A stretch of 64,000 bases of DNA from the NCBI GenBank assembly GCA_030426665.1, contig JAUHYD010000002.1, forward strand, positions 186,001-250,000, read 5' to 3'. The notes under the pieces were generated by a model that saw only the letters and a list, made by a program, of their open reading frames with translations, ran no database searches and was not told the DNA's origin. Made by a program: the position numbers and the translations under genes. Source of the DNA: Bacteroidia bacterium (GTDB lineage Bacteria; Bacteroidota; Bacteroidia; Chitinophagales; Chitinophagaceae). Below, piece by piece: positions 10,101 to 19,400 of this stretch. The stretch's first letter is position 1. The number at the start of each line of letters is the position of its first letter.

Positions 10101-11409
10101 GGAGACGCCACAAAACTATTATACTGAGACAGACTGGGGTAATGAACTTACCTCGCAGACTGTATACATGTATATGTTAATACCAGAGATAGCTGAAGCA
10201 AAGGGTTCTTTGACATTGACAAAAAATGACCCGGTTTATGGCAATAGTTTTCAGGGCAACCTTACGATTGCAATGGCGGCGCCGGTCACTAAAACAGTTA
10301 ACTCAAAACTAATTGTGGGACGTAAGAAAGACGGGGAGACACCTTACTCTTATTGGTTTTTTGAAGCGACTTTGGCGGGCTTAGACAAGCCAATGGGGTT
10401 TGTTACTTTCACCGGATTTACCGGTAGGGTGTTCCATCACATGATGAGTCCGGCACCAAACTGTGAAGATTTCGACGAAGCATCAAGTGCCGGTGGTTCT
10501 TACGTACCTAATCCGGATGTTTCTTATGGTGGCGGTTTTGCGGTAAGCTTTAAAGACACAAAGACGGCCGGGAAGAGTGTACAAGGCTCCGGTGATTTGA
10601 ATATGGCATTTAACCAATCTGGTGGCTTGGAAAACATCAAGGTGGTATTGAATGGCATGTTTGGTAACGAGAAAACTTCATACAATAGCAACGTTGCTGC
10701 TGTGGCCAGTTGTATGGCTACGGCATCGGGTTGTTTTGCATACTCCAAAGAAGATAACACATTTACAGCTTCGCTTACTGCCAAGGTAAAAGGGAAAACA
10801 GGGATATGCGGTGATGCATACTTTTACTTGTCGTCATCTGACTCGAGAGGGCTCTCTTATAAAATAGGGTCTCCTGACAACATGATTCAGCTGACCTTTA
10901 ACGCAAGTTTTAATCGCTATACATGTTCCGGGCCGACCATATGGACCTATCTAACCTATGATGAAAAAGAGCCGGAAACAAATTCATTCTTGGGAGCAAA
11001 GTTTCCGAAAACGGATGATGATGGGAATTTTATTTATGAGACAGTTGACAAATATAGGTTTGGGTTGGCATCAGGGTCCAGTTATACAGTGTATTCGCCA
11101 ACAATTAGTGCATTCGGGTACAGTGCATGGGCACAGGCATATGCATACTGGTACGTTTTGGCTCGGGGAGAGTTGGCAGAGAACAAACTGCAAAATATAG
11201 GGGTATATGTTGAAATCGGAGCAGGTATCGACGTTTATTACGACGGTTGGATAGATAGCGGACATTTTCCGTTGTTTGATATTACTCTTTCCGGTGACTT
11301 GACGTACTATGTACAAATACCGAAGATAACCGGAGAGCTAAAGGCAAGGATTGGCTTCCTTGGACTCGGTCATATTACAACCAGGTACGGATTTTCTCAA
11401 CATTTATAA
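7168..11409 (+). CDS. Large secreted protein, probably TANFOR-domain type
   Basis: A 1413-aa protein with a signal peptide (cleavage near SMMAQS, residue ~30). The N-terminal ~450 residues carry what I recall as the TANFOR pattern of Bacteroidota: YPVDAYIALGPAPQSSYLAD, then SEPSYQVRMKV, ITLYPGMNSFTGADLSGYF, PEGDYDICVEVYD, followed by beta-sandwich segments with GKTYAWQVRVRS and SFxPGxxVQYHVEV-like strands. The central and C-terminal parts are strand-rich, with a Cys-containing region (residues ~1090-1260) and no T9SS sorting domain; it ends in LGHITTRYGFSQHL. It starts three bases after the barrel gene and is followed 15 bases later by the FN3 protein. Its likely place is the cell surface or periplasmic face of the outer membrane. 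The TANFOR assignment is from memory and is the least certain part; secretion and beta-rich structure are seen directly. Confidence 0.75.
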   Translation: MIKFFFAFRSKVYGILVAAFLLNSFSMMAQSAYPVDAYIALGPAPQSSYLADYIAMGSNLFTLNVTFKDFSEPSYQVRMKVTITKGGFSITTSETYWSTHFITLYPGMNSFTGADLSGYFNVNNMAISGGNAETIRRTKSIPEGDYDICVEVYDHRANKLLARTSCTRANVRKNYPPTMVNPRNNQAFSVTDFSHMYMYFSWFNMGYMFPVVYDFKLVEVPQGITTLNAMNATLQPVLSETDIMLTNFYYGPSAPPLVDGKTYAWQVRVRSVSGDVIFENDGYSPVWVFTYAFQQKGKIALTGPEDRAEFIPEDPITLSWQPSDFNPGQHVQYHVEVLGLYEGGDSKVTEVFTNAEANHELNRSGGYSRNQTNNRFWERKLLPIADASLPQTFEITSAIPAAVPAFRQFAWRIVALGDDRGVNKPELAVSPTRIFFVEPKREYFFIDDRKVTVTNLTSETINNWTGTGMVKVDKNLGEESEASFSGLKMQIIDGEYHVVNGRLHGKYDRRFEMKTENGDESYLVTDSFNIRKTYDQYRKESTFSVDLAGAIFWEYPLAIAGGDIGILRTDLTTFDYTNATLKKYVDVYDNTPTGHGYVQRPTAVGIKEEQEFVLVDPVNFSVKYALGSRFMVKDDSVFLSLNGSVSYTGTENTPPLSLSFANANNPYYFSNGLSFSNLTSNEWQLNEFITVTPGATVFDFSETQSLGGLSETWKGIFFNTYSIENGGSTNIFDANIRSGAWLGTHGLDLSVDEKYSPARQFNYKGFDATEDSLVLSFREGAMTGSIGGGVKIPVLNKTLGFFMSIDNEGLNTLVVDHSLLADAKITINPDDNEEKVELTVKQGVIHDNFLDMSVRVAWPANNIDIDNINNFRIWQDGNIGFNTINGSYALSQQIAGKAFGDYDITIDSITACRRTTTHETTDRYYRTTTSTVNNIVIGFSSTIVISDDIAGPSGDDPTRIHIVSQGPVAGDSPPPPAAETPQNYYTETDWGNELTSQTVYMYMLIPEIAEAKGSLTLTKNDPVYGNSFQGNLTIAMAAPVTKTVNSKLIVGRKKDGETPYSYWFFEATLAGLDKPMGFVTFTGFTGRVFHHMMSPAPNCEDFDEASSAGGSYVPNPDVSYGGGFAVSFKDTKTAGKSVQGSGDLNMAFNQSGGLENIKVVLNGMFGNEKTSYNSNVAAVASCMATASGCFAYSKEDNTFTASLTAKVKGKTGICGDAYFYLSSSDSRGLSYKIGSPDNMIQLTFNASFNRYTCSGPTIWTYLTYDEKEPETNSFLGAKFPKTDDDGNFIYETVDKYRFGLASGSSYTVYSPTISAFGYSAWAQAYAYWYVLARGELAENKLQNIGVYVEIGAGIDVYYDGWIDSGHFPLFDITLSGDLTYYVQIPKITGELKARIGFLGLGHITTRYGFSQHL

Positions 11410-11424
11410 CTTACAATAGATAAA

Positions 11425-13410
11425 ATGAAAATATTTTTTTTGGTTTCTTTCCTGTTTTTTTGTGTTGTGTGTCAGAATAGAGCGATAGCACAGGATAAGG
11501 CTATAGTGCTGGTGCAGAACATGAAAGCAGGAGGTGGTATTACTGTAAAGTGGTATAGTGCATCTATAATTAACTATGACTCAGTAGACGTATATCGGTC
11601 GGAAGGCAGTAGCAGCGATTGGCAAAAGGTAAACACGAAGCCGATTCATATACTACGAGGCAGCGACTATATCCGAACCAAAGATTCGTCCGTCATTAAG
11701 ATTGAAAAGCCATTACAAACCATAAAGCCATATGAACTTGATACTACATTGATGCTATATCAGGTGTTTTTATGGTCGATTTATAATCTCGATTTTTCTA
11801 AAAACATAGGGATTGTTTATGAAGACCGAACGGTGAAAGCAGGAACGGCATATAGGTACAGTGTGCGGCATACGGTAAGTAATAAATCGATAGGCACCTC
11901 GAAGCTAATTACAGCAGGTGCCTGGCAGCCGGAAGACGCTCCGACCGGAATAGAATTGAAGACTGAAAATGATGTAGTTAAGTTTGTCTGGAAGGATGAG
12001 CCGGCAAGGATGCTGGGAGTAAATTTCTACAGAAAAAAGAATGGCGAAAGTTATAAGCGAATCACCAAGAGTCCGGTTGTGATAGCCAGTGGAGAGGATA
12101 AAGATGGTAACGCCAAATTGCCGAGCTTCTTTTTTTCAGATGATTCGTTGAAGTATGGAAATACGTACACTTACAAGTTGGCTGGCATGGACCTATTTGG
12201 CAATGAAACTCAAATGTCAGGGGAGTATACAGCCGATGTAAAAGATATGAGGTTGCCGCCTATGCCAATGAACTTTGCTGTAAGTATCATTCCCTCTACA
12301 CACAAAGCCCGGCTGACATGGACGAGTAACAAAAATTCTAAAATCAAGGGAATAAACATTTACCACTCTAAGGTAATTGATACCGGTTTTGAGAAAGTAA
12401 ACACTACACTCATAAGCTCTGGTGCTAGTTCCTATGTCTATGACATCAAAGAGTTTGGGCCGCAGTATTTTTACATAGCCAATGTGAGTAAGAACGGCGT
12501 TGAAAACAAGGCAGATATTCTATCGGCACCATTGTATGATGATGACCCACCGGCGGTACCTACGGACATAGTTGCTACTAGTCAGCCAGGGGCTGTAAAG
12601 CTAACGTGGACGCCGGGAAAGGAGAAAGACCTGCTTGGGTACAATGTTTACAGGTCAATAGAGAAGAAAGTGATGGAGTTCAATTTGATAACTGCGCCTC
12701 CGATAAAGAGTGTGCCCTTCATAGATTCATTGCCAGTAAATGCCAAGAATACATTTGTCTATAGAATTAAGGCAGTAGATGTGTCGGGAAATAAAAGTGA
12801 ATTTTCTGAATTGATAAAAGTGAGATTGCCGGATGTTACACCTCCCCAAGCACCCACAATCATAGCGTGTACAGCGGTGAAAAATGTCATCGCGGTAAAA
12901 TGGCTTCCATCACTTGATAAAGACCTTGCCGGTTATCTGGTTTTTAGGCAGTTGTCAAAGGACAATGCTTCTTTGAAGGAGATTGCAAAGGTATCTCGCA
13001 ATACTGTTGCTGTTTCTGATTCAGCAGGAACAGACTTCTCTAAAAAATATACCTATACGGTAAAGGCATTTGATAGCGCGGGTAATAATTCAGCAAGCTC
13101 CAATGCCTACCGTGTGAGTACTTTGTCTGACAAGGACATAGCTACAGAAACGTTTTCCGTTACGGCCACTGCCGATACAGCGTTTGCAGCTGCGACGCTC
13201 TCATGGGTATATACACCCAAAGAGGACTTTATGGGTTACACGGTATTCCGGAGTCGAGGCACAGAGCGGTTTTTACCAATATCAGGGAATATACCTGGAA
13301 CCACATTCACAGATAGCAAGATTAAGAAGGGAACAAAATACAGTTACAAAGTTGTCGCTTATTATACAACCGGCAACAAAGTGACCTCTCAGGTGAGTGC
13401 TATTGAGTAG
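11425..13410 (+). CDS. Secreted fibronectin type III repeat protein
   Basis: A 661-aa protein with a signal peptide (MKIFFLVSFLFFCVVCQNRA, cleavage after AIA, about residue 22). Five or six fibronectin type III-like domains follow, visible as repeats that begin PxxPxx, contain a core Trp (KFVWKDE, RLTWTSN, KLTWTPG, AVKWLPS, TLSWVYT), a central Tyr motif (GYNVYRS, GYLVFRQ, GYTVFRS) and end with YKVVAYYTTGN-type strands; each is 90-100 residues. There is no T9SS C-terminal domain and no transmembrane anchor. It follows the TANFOR-like gene by 15 bases and precedes the giant repeat gene by 47 bases, so all four are probably one transcript. FN3 chains of this kind commonly serve as adhesive or spacer modules; the partner is unknown. 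Confidence 0.85.
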   Translation: MKIFFLVSFLFFCVVCQNRAIAQDKAIVLVQNMKAGGGITVKWYSASIINYDSVDVYRSEGSSSDWQKVNTKPIHILRGSDYIRTKDSSVIKIEKPLQTIKPYELDTTLMLYQVFLWSIYNLDFSKNIGIVYEDRTVKAGTAYRYSVRHTVSNKSIGTSKLITAGAWQPEDAPTGIELKTENDVVKFVWKDEPARMLGVNFYRKKNGESYKRITKSPVVIASGEDKDGNAKLPSFFFSDDSLKYGNTYTYKLAGMDLFGNETQMSGEYTADVKDMRLPPMPMNFAVSIIPSTHKARLTWTSNKNSKIKGINIYHSKVIDTGFEKVNTTLISSGASSYVYDIKEFGPQYFYIANVSKNGVENKADILSAPLYDDDPPAVPTDIVATSQPGAVKLTWTPGKEKDLLGYNVYRSIEKKVMEFNLITAPPIKSVPFIDSLPVNAKNTFVYRIKAVDVSGNKSEFSELIKVRLPDVTPPQAPTIIACTAVKNVIAVKWLPSLDKDLAGYLVFRQLSKDNASLKEIAKVSRNTVAVSDSAGTDFSKKYTYTVKAFDSAGNNSASSNAYRVSTLSDKDIATETFSVTATADTAFAAATLSWVYTPKEDFMGYTVFRSRGTERFLPISGNIPGTTFTDSKIKKGTKYSYKVVAYYTTGNKVTSQVSAIE

Positions 13411-13457
13411 CACTCAGGCTTGACAAATTGGAATAGGTTAACTACAATATAATTAAC

Positions 13458-16400
13458 ATGAATATTCAGTCATTTTTTCGCGGCATTTTTTGCTTATTTA
13501 TTGGTGTCTTATTGGCGGCTTCTGGTTCATCTCAGACTGTTGATATGATTGTCAATATCGCGGGCATTCCTAGCTATACCGGTACCTATAGTGGCGATGG
13601 AGGCCCGGCTACTGCCGCGGTAATTACTCCTAACGACATGTGTATAGATGGAGCGGGGAATATCTATATTGTTCAGCGAAGTCAGCACCGTGTCAGGAAG
13701 ATAAGTACTGATGGCACTATTACCAGATTTGCAGGTACGGGTACAGCCGGGTATAACGGAGATGGAATTCCGGCTACTGATGCTCAGCTGAGCTATCCGA
13801 GAGGTATTGCTGCTGATGCCGACGGTAACATATATATAACTGATGCGAGCAATGGATTAGTTAGAAAAGTTAATACCTTGGGTATTATTTCCACTGTTGC
13901 CGGCGATATAGCTGGTGGAGTTGCCAGTGGGGATGGCGGTCCTGCTACTGATGCGGTGTTTGGAGAGGCTCGTTCCATTTGCGTTGACGGAGCAGGTAAT
14001 ATATACTTCTACTGTCATAACCTGAGTCAGATTAAAAAAGTTGCGACGGACGGTACTATCACAAGGTTTGCTGGAAGGGCGGCGCTCATATATGGTTATT
14101 GTGGTGATGGCGGACCGGCATCAAACGCATGTCTGAATAGTCCCACTGCGTTATGTTCAGACGCAGCAGGAAATATCTTCATTGCCGACGGTACTAATAA
14201 CAGAATACGGATGGTCAACACGTCGGGTATTATTACTACTATCGCCGGTACCGGTAGTTCTGCCGGGTTTAACGGAGATGACATACCTGCTACTGATGCT
14301 CGCATTTCAAATGTTGGCGGCTTAGTTGCCGATGCTGCAGGGGATATCTATTTATCTCTGGGTGTCCATAGAAGGGTACGGAAAATTGATATGACTACCG
14401 GCCTGATAACAACAGTGATTGGTAATGGTTCTTCCGGTTTCGATACAGAACCGGTGCTAGCTACAGCGGCAGAACTATATTCGCCAGATGCAGTTGCATT
14501 AGACCCGGACGGTGATTTGCATGTAGCCGAGTCGGGGACACATAGAATTATGAAAATGGTGCCGTGTACGGTACCTACTGTAACAGTAACAGGTGCCGAT
14601 ACGATTTGTTCAGGTACATCAACCGTATTTGTCGCATCGGGTGCAGATAGCTATTCGTGGGAGCCCACTTTATATCTCAGTACTTATACTGGTTCGACGG
14701 TTACATTTAATTATACTGGCTTAAGTACAAGAACTTATACCATAACCGGAACTAATGAACCAGGGTGTACCAGTACAGCCATTCATACCGTAGAAAGCGT
14801 ACTTGGACCGCCTTATGTAAACTTTAATCCTTCTACTACAGGTGTATGTTTAGGTTCGAGTGTTACATTTAATGCTTATTCGCCTGACGCGTCTTTAACA
14901 TATTCCTGGGCGCCGAGCGGAGAACTAAGTGCATCTACAGGTACACCGGTTACCTGCACGCCAACTGCAACACAGACCTACACATTGACGTGGACACACG
15001 CCGGGTGTAGTGGTGAGGTTACGCGCACGATTACCGTAAGTCCGGTGCCTGCAATTTCGGTAACTGCTGATCAGGACACTTTGTGTAGTGGTGGCAATAC
15101 AGATATGACGGTTTCAGGAACTGGATTTTCATTTTTCTTGTGGACGCCAAGTGATGAACTTAGTGCGGCTAGTGGAACGACAGTCAACGCAACTCCAACT
15201 GCAACTACGGTTTATACAGTTACCGGTTATGGAGGGCCTTGTCCTGTATCTGCTTACCAGCAAGTGACGGTTAGGCCTGAACCTACTTTGACGGTCATCC
15301 CTACTGCATCAACGATTTGCTTCGGTAGCGATGCGGATATATCGGTCTCTGGCGCCGATACTTATATATGGGAGCCAGCTACGGGTTTAAGTGCAACGAC
15401 AGGATCTACGGTTAATTGCTCGGCAACCTCGTCGACGAGCTACACCGTTACCGGTACTGATGTGCATGGGTGTGTTGGTGCCGGTACCCAGGATATCACT
15501 GTGGGCTCTGTCCTCAGTATGACGGTTACCCCTGTCGAAGATACTTTGTGTGTCGGCAATACTACCACCATGACAGCATCAGGCGGTACGGGTTATACAT
15601 GGGCGCCGGCTACTGGACTGAGTGCAACGACCGGAGCGACAGTTACTTGTTCTGTCGGTACTACTACCACTTACACCCTCACTGGAACTACCGCAGGTTG
15701 TGTAGGAGAAGGATTCCAGACGATATTTATTAATTCGGTTGTACCTACGGTTACGGTTATTCCTACATCAGCAACATTGTGTGCGGGAGACAACACTGAT
15801 ATAGCTGCGTCCGGGGCGAGTACCTATGTGTGGACACCCGCGTCCGGTTTGTCTGAGACCACGGGGCAAATAGTCAACAGTTCGCCTACCACTACCACTA
15901 CATATACTGTAACAGGTACTTATCGAGGATGTACGAATTCTGCGGAGCAGACTATAACGGTAAATCCGTTGCCTGTAGTAACAGCAACGGCCGTTGATCC
16001 GACAATATGTACTGGTAATACTACCGATATAAATGCGGCGGGCGCAGATAGCTATAGCTGGGCTCCTGCAACGGGTTTAAGTGCGACTACGGGTGCTAGC
16101 GTGACTTGTTCGGCAACTGCCACCACCACTTACACAGTGACAGGTGCCACCGATGGGTGCAACAACGTTACAACCGTTACAGTGTCGGTTAATACGACAC
16201 CTACTGTAACTGCTACGCCAACATCTGCAACAATATGCAGCGGAAATACCACTACCATTACCGCTACAGGTGCCGACAGTTATACATGGACACCGGGCAC
16301 TGGCTTGAGCGCTACCACAGGGGCAACAGTATCCTCGTCTGCATTGACCACAACTACCTACACTGTTACCGGGACAACATTGGGTTGTAGTGCGTCTGCT

Positions 16401-19400
16401 ACGCAAACTATTTCGGTGAACGCGACACCTACGGTGACTGCCACACCTACGGATGGTACAATATGTACGGGCAACAATACCGACATCACTGCATTGGGAG
16501 CTACTGACTATATATGGTCGCCGGCAACTGGCCTTAGTGCAACAACTGGTAGCGTTGTTAACGCCGACCCGTTGGGAACCACTACGTACACAATCACAGG
16601 AACATCAAGTGGCTGCGCTGCTACTACAACTCAGGTGATTTCGGTAAACGTAACACCTACAGTTACTGCAACTGTAGATAATCCAACGATATGTAGTGGA
16701 GAGAATACGAATGTCAATGCTTTTGGAGCTGACTCTTATTTATGGACCCCTTCTGCAGGGCTGAGTGCTACCACAGGCGGAATTGTAAGTTGTACTGCTA
16801 CGGGAACAACAATTTACACGGTAACGGGTACATCTGATGGTTGTAGTAGTACGGTGGCGCAAATGGTGAGTGTAAACCCGGTTCCTGCTATTACGATAGT
16901 CCCAGTATCGGCAACAATATGTTCTGAAGATAATACCGACATTACCGCGTCCGGCGCGGATTCTTACTCATGGTCGCCTGCTGCCGGGCTTAGCGTAACA
17001 ACAGGAAGTATCGTAAATACTACAGTTGACAACACGACAACCTATTCCGTAACCGGTACTACAGATGGCTGCAGCGGTATAGCAACGCAAGTTATAGATG
17101 TCAACCCTAATCCTTCAATTTCAGTATCTGCTACATCTGCATTAATTTGCAGTGGTAATAGTACCGATATTACTGCTACCGGTGCAGATTCTTACGTATG
17201 GGCACCCGCGACTGACTTAAGTGCTACAACGGGGTCTACTGTAAGTTTTTCTGGTACAACTACGACCACCTATACTGTGACTGGGACTACTTCCGGATGT
17301 GATGCGATTACCACAATAACTATCACAGTTAATCCAACACCGGTTGTGACAATTACTCCAGTATCGTCGACGATGTGCAGTGATGATAACACGGACATCT
17401 CAGTTTCGGGAGCTGATACATATATCTGGCTGCCGGGCACAGGTCTAGATAATACAACGGGTAGTACTGTAAATTGTACTGTAAATTCTACAACGACTTA
17501 TACAGTTACGGGTACAGCAGGCAGTTGCTCTGCATCCGCAACGCAGGTGATCGCTGTTAATCCGACACCTACATTAACAGCTACGTCCGATGCCTCTGAA
17601 ATCTGTAACGGCGACAATGCATATATCACATTGTCCGGGGCGGCGACATATGAATGGTCTCCGGCGGTAGGATTGAGTGCTACAACAGGTAGTTCGGCAA
17701 TTTGCTCTGCGAGCGTAACCACTACTTATTCAATAACTGGTTCGGCATCTGGCTGTAGCAGCTCAGAGACAATTACAATTACAGTAAAGCCAAATCCGGT
17801 AGTCGTAGTAGTGCCAGTATCAGCGACAATTTGCATAGGAGATAATACAAATATTACAGCTTCTGGTGCGGACACTTATAGCTGGACACCCGGTACGGGA
17901 TTGAGTAGCACAACCGGTGCTACCGTGACCAGCAGTACAACGGAGTCTACCCTGTATTCAGTAACGGGTACCACGAATGGATGTAGTACTACTACTGACC
18001 AGTTAATCGTAGTAACGCCTGTGCCTACGGTAACAGTAACAGCTGCAATAACGGCTATCTGCGCTGAGGGAAATACTGATATTACAGCCTCTGGTGCATT
18101 ATCGTATAGTTGGTCACCTTCCACCGGGCTAAATACCACGACCGGAGGCATCGTAAATTGTACTGTTAACTCAAATACGACTTATACTGTAACGGGAACA
18201 ACTGATGGATGTAGTGCAGTTGCGGAGCAAGAAATTACCATACTACCAAGTCCAAGTATTACCGTAAACGCCGATGCGTCGGCCTTTTGTAGTGGAGAAA
18301 ATACAAATATCACTGCGTCCGGAGCTGATACTTACACGTGGTCGCCGGCAATCGGGTTGAGTGCCACTTCCGGAGATGCAGTTGTTTGTAGTGCCGGTAC
18401 TACGACTACTTACACTGTCACAGGTACTGCTTTAGGCTGCACCGACTCTAAGACTCAAACCATTACTGTTTCTGTAACGCCGACACTTACGGTTACGTCA
18501 GATAAGGACACAATATGCCGTGGTGGTAATACCTATATGACCGTAACCGGCGGTGCCGGATTTTCATCTTATGCCTGGAATCCCTCTTCTGAACTTAGTT
18601 CGGGTACCTGGCATATTGTTGGTTGTTCACCAACGGTAACGAGTACGTATACCGTTTCCAGCACGGTTGGGGTGTGTACCGGCACAACAACTAAGACAAT
18701 TTATGTAGCTAATCCGGTTGCTTCATTTATGTCTTTCCCAGCTGAAATTTGTTTGGATGATACTGTTACTATCATAGCGGATGGCGGCGACAGTTATGTA
18801 TGGGATACTCCTCCTGGGTCTTACCGCTCTGAAGATACCTTGCACGTAATTGGGTACTCTACCGGTGTCCGACGTATAGTAGCAACAGCTATTCAAGAGA
18901 TTTCAACTGGAAACTGCTATAGTGAGCCAGATACAGTATATGTAGATGTACTTCCACTTCCAACCATTTCGGTGACGCCAAGCGCGCACGCGTTCTGCCG
19001 CGGAGGAGCTACAAGTATGACGGTGACTGGTGCTGTAGATTATTTTTGGGCCCCTGCTATAGGGTTGAGCGCAACTACAGGTGCTGCCGTAGGTTGCGAC
19101 CCTGACATCAGTAAAACATATACTATTACGGGAACAGATGCCTTTGGATGCACTAATAGTGCCATTCAAAAAATTATCGTAGCGCCAAACCCGATCTTGT
19201 CAATTGTTGCGAGTAAGGATACCATGTGTCAAGGGGAAAGGTCCAATTTTAATGCGGAATTTACCGGTGTTATTGGAGTGGATCAATATTTGTGGATAGG
19301 TTCTACATCTGGTTTGAGTTGGAGTCTCCCTCAATATGCAAGGTGTACTTCAAATGTTTCTAGAACGTATACTTTGGTAGGAACTACTATACATACCTTT

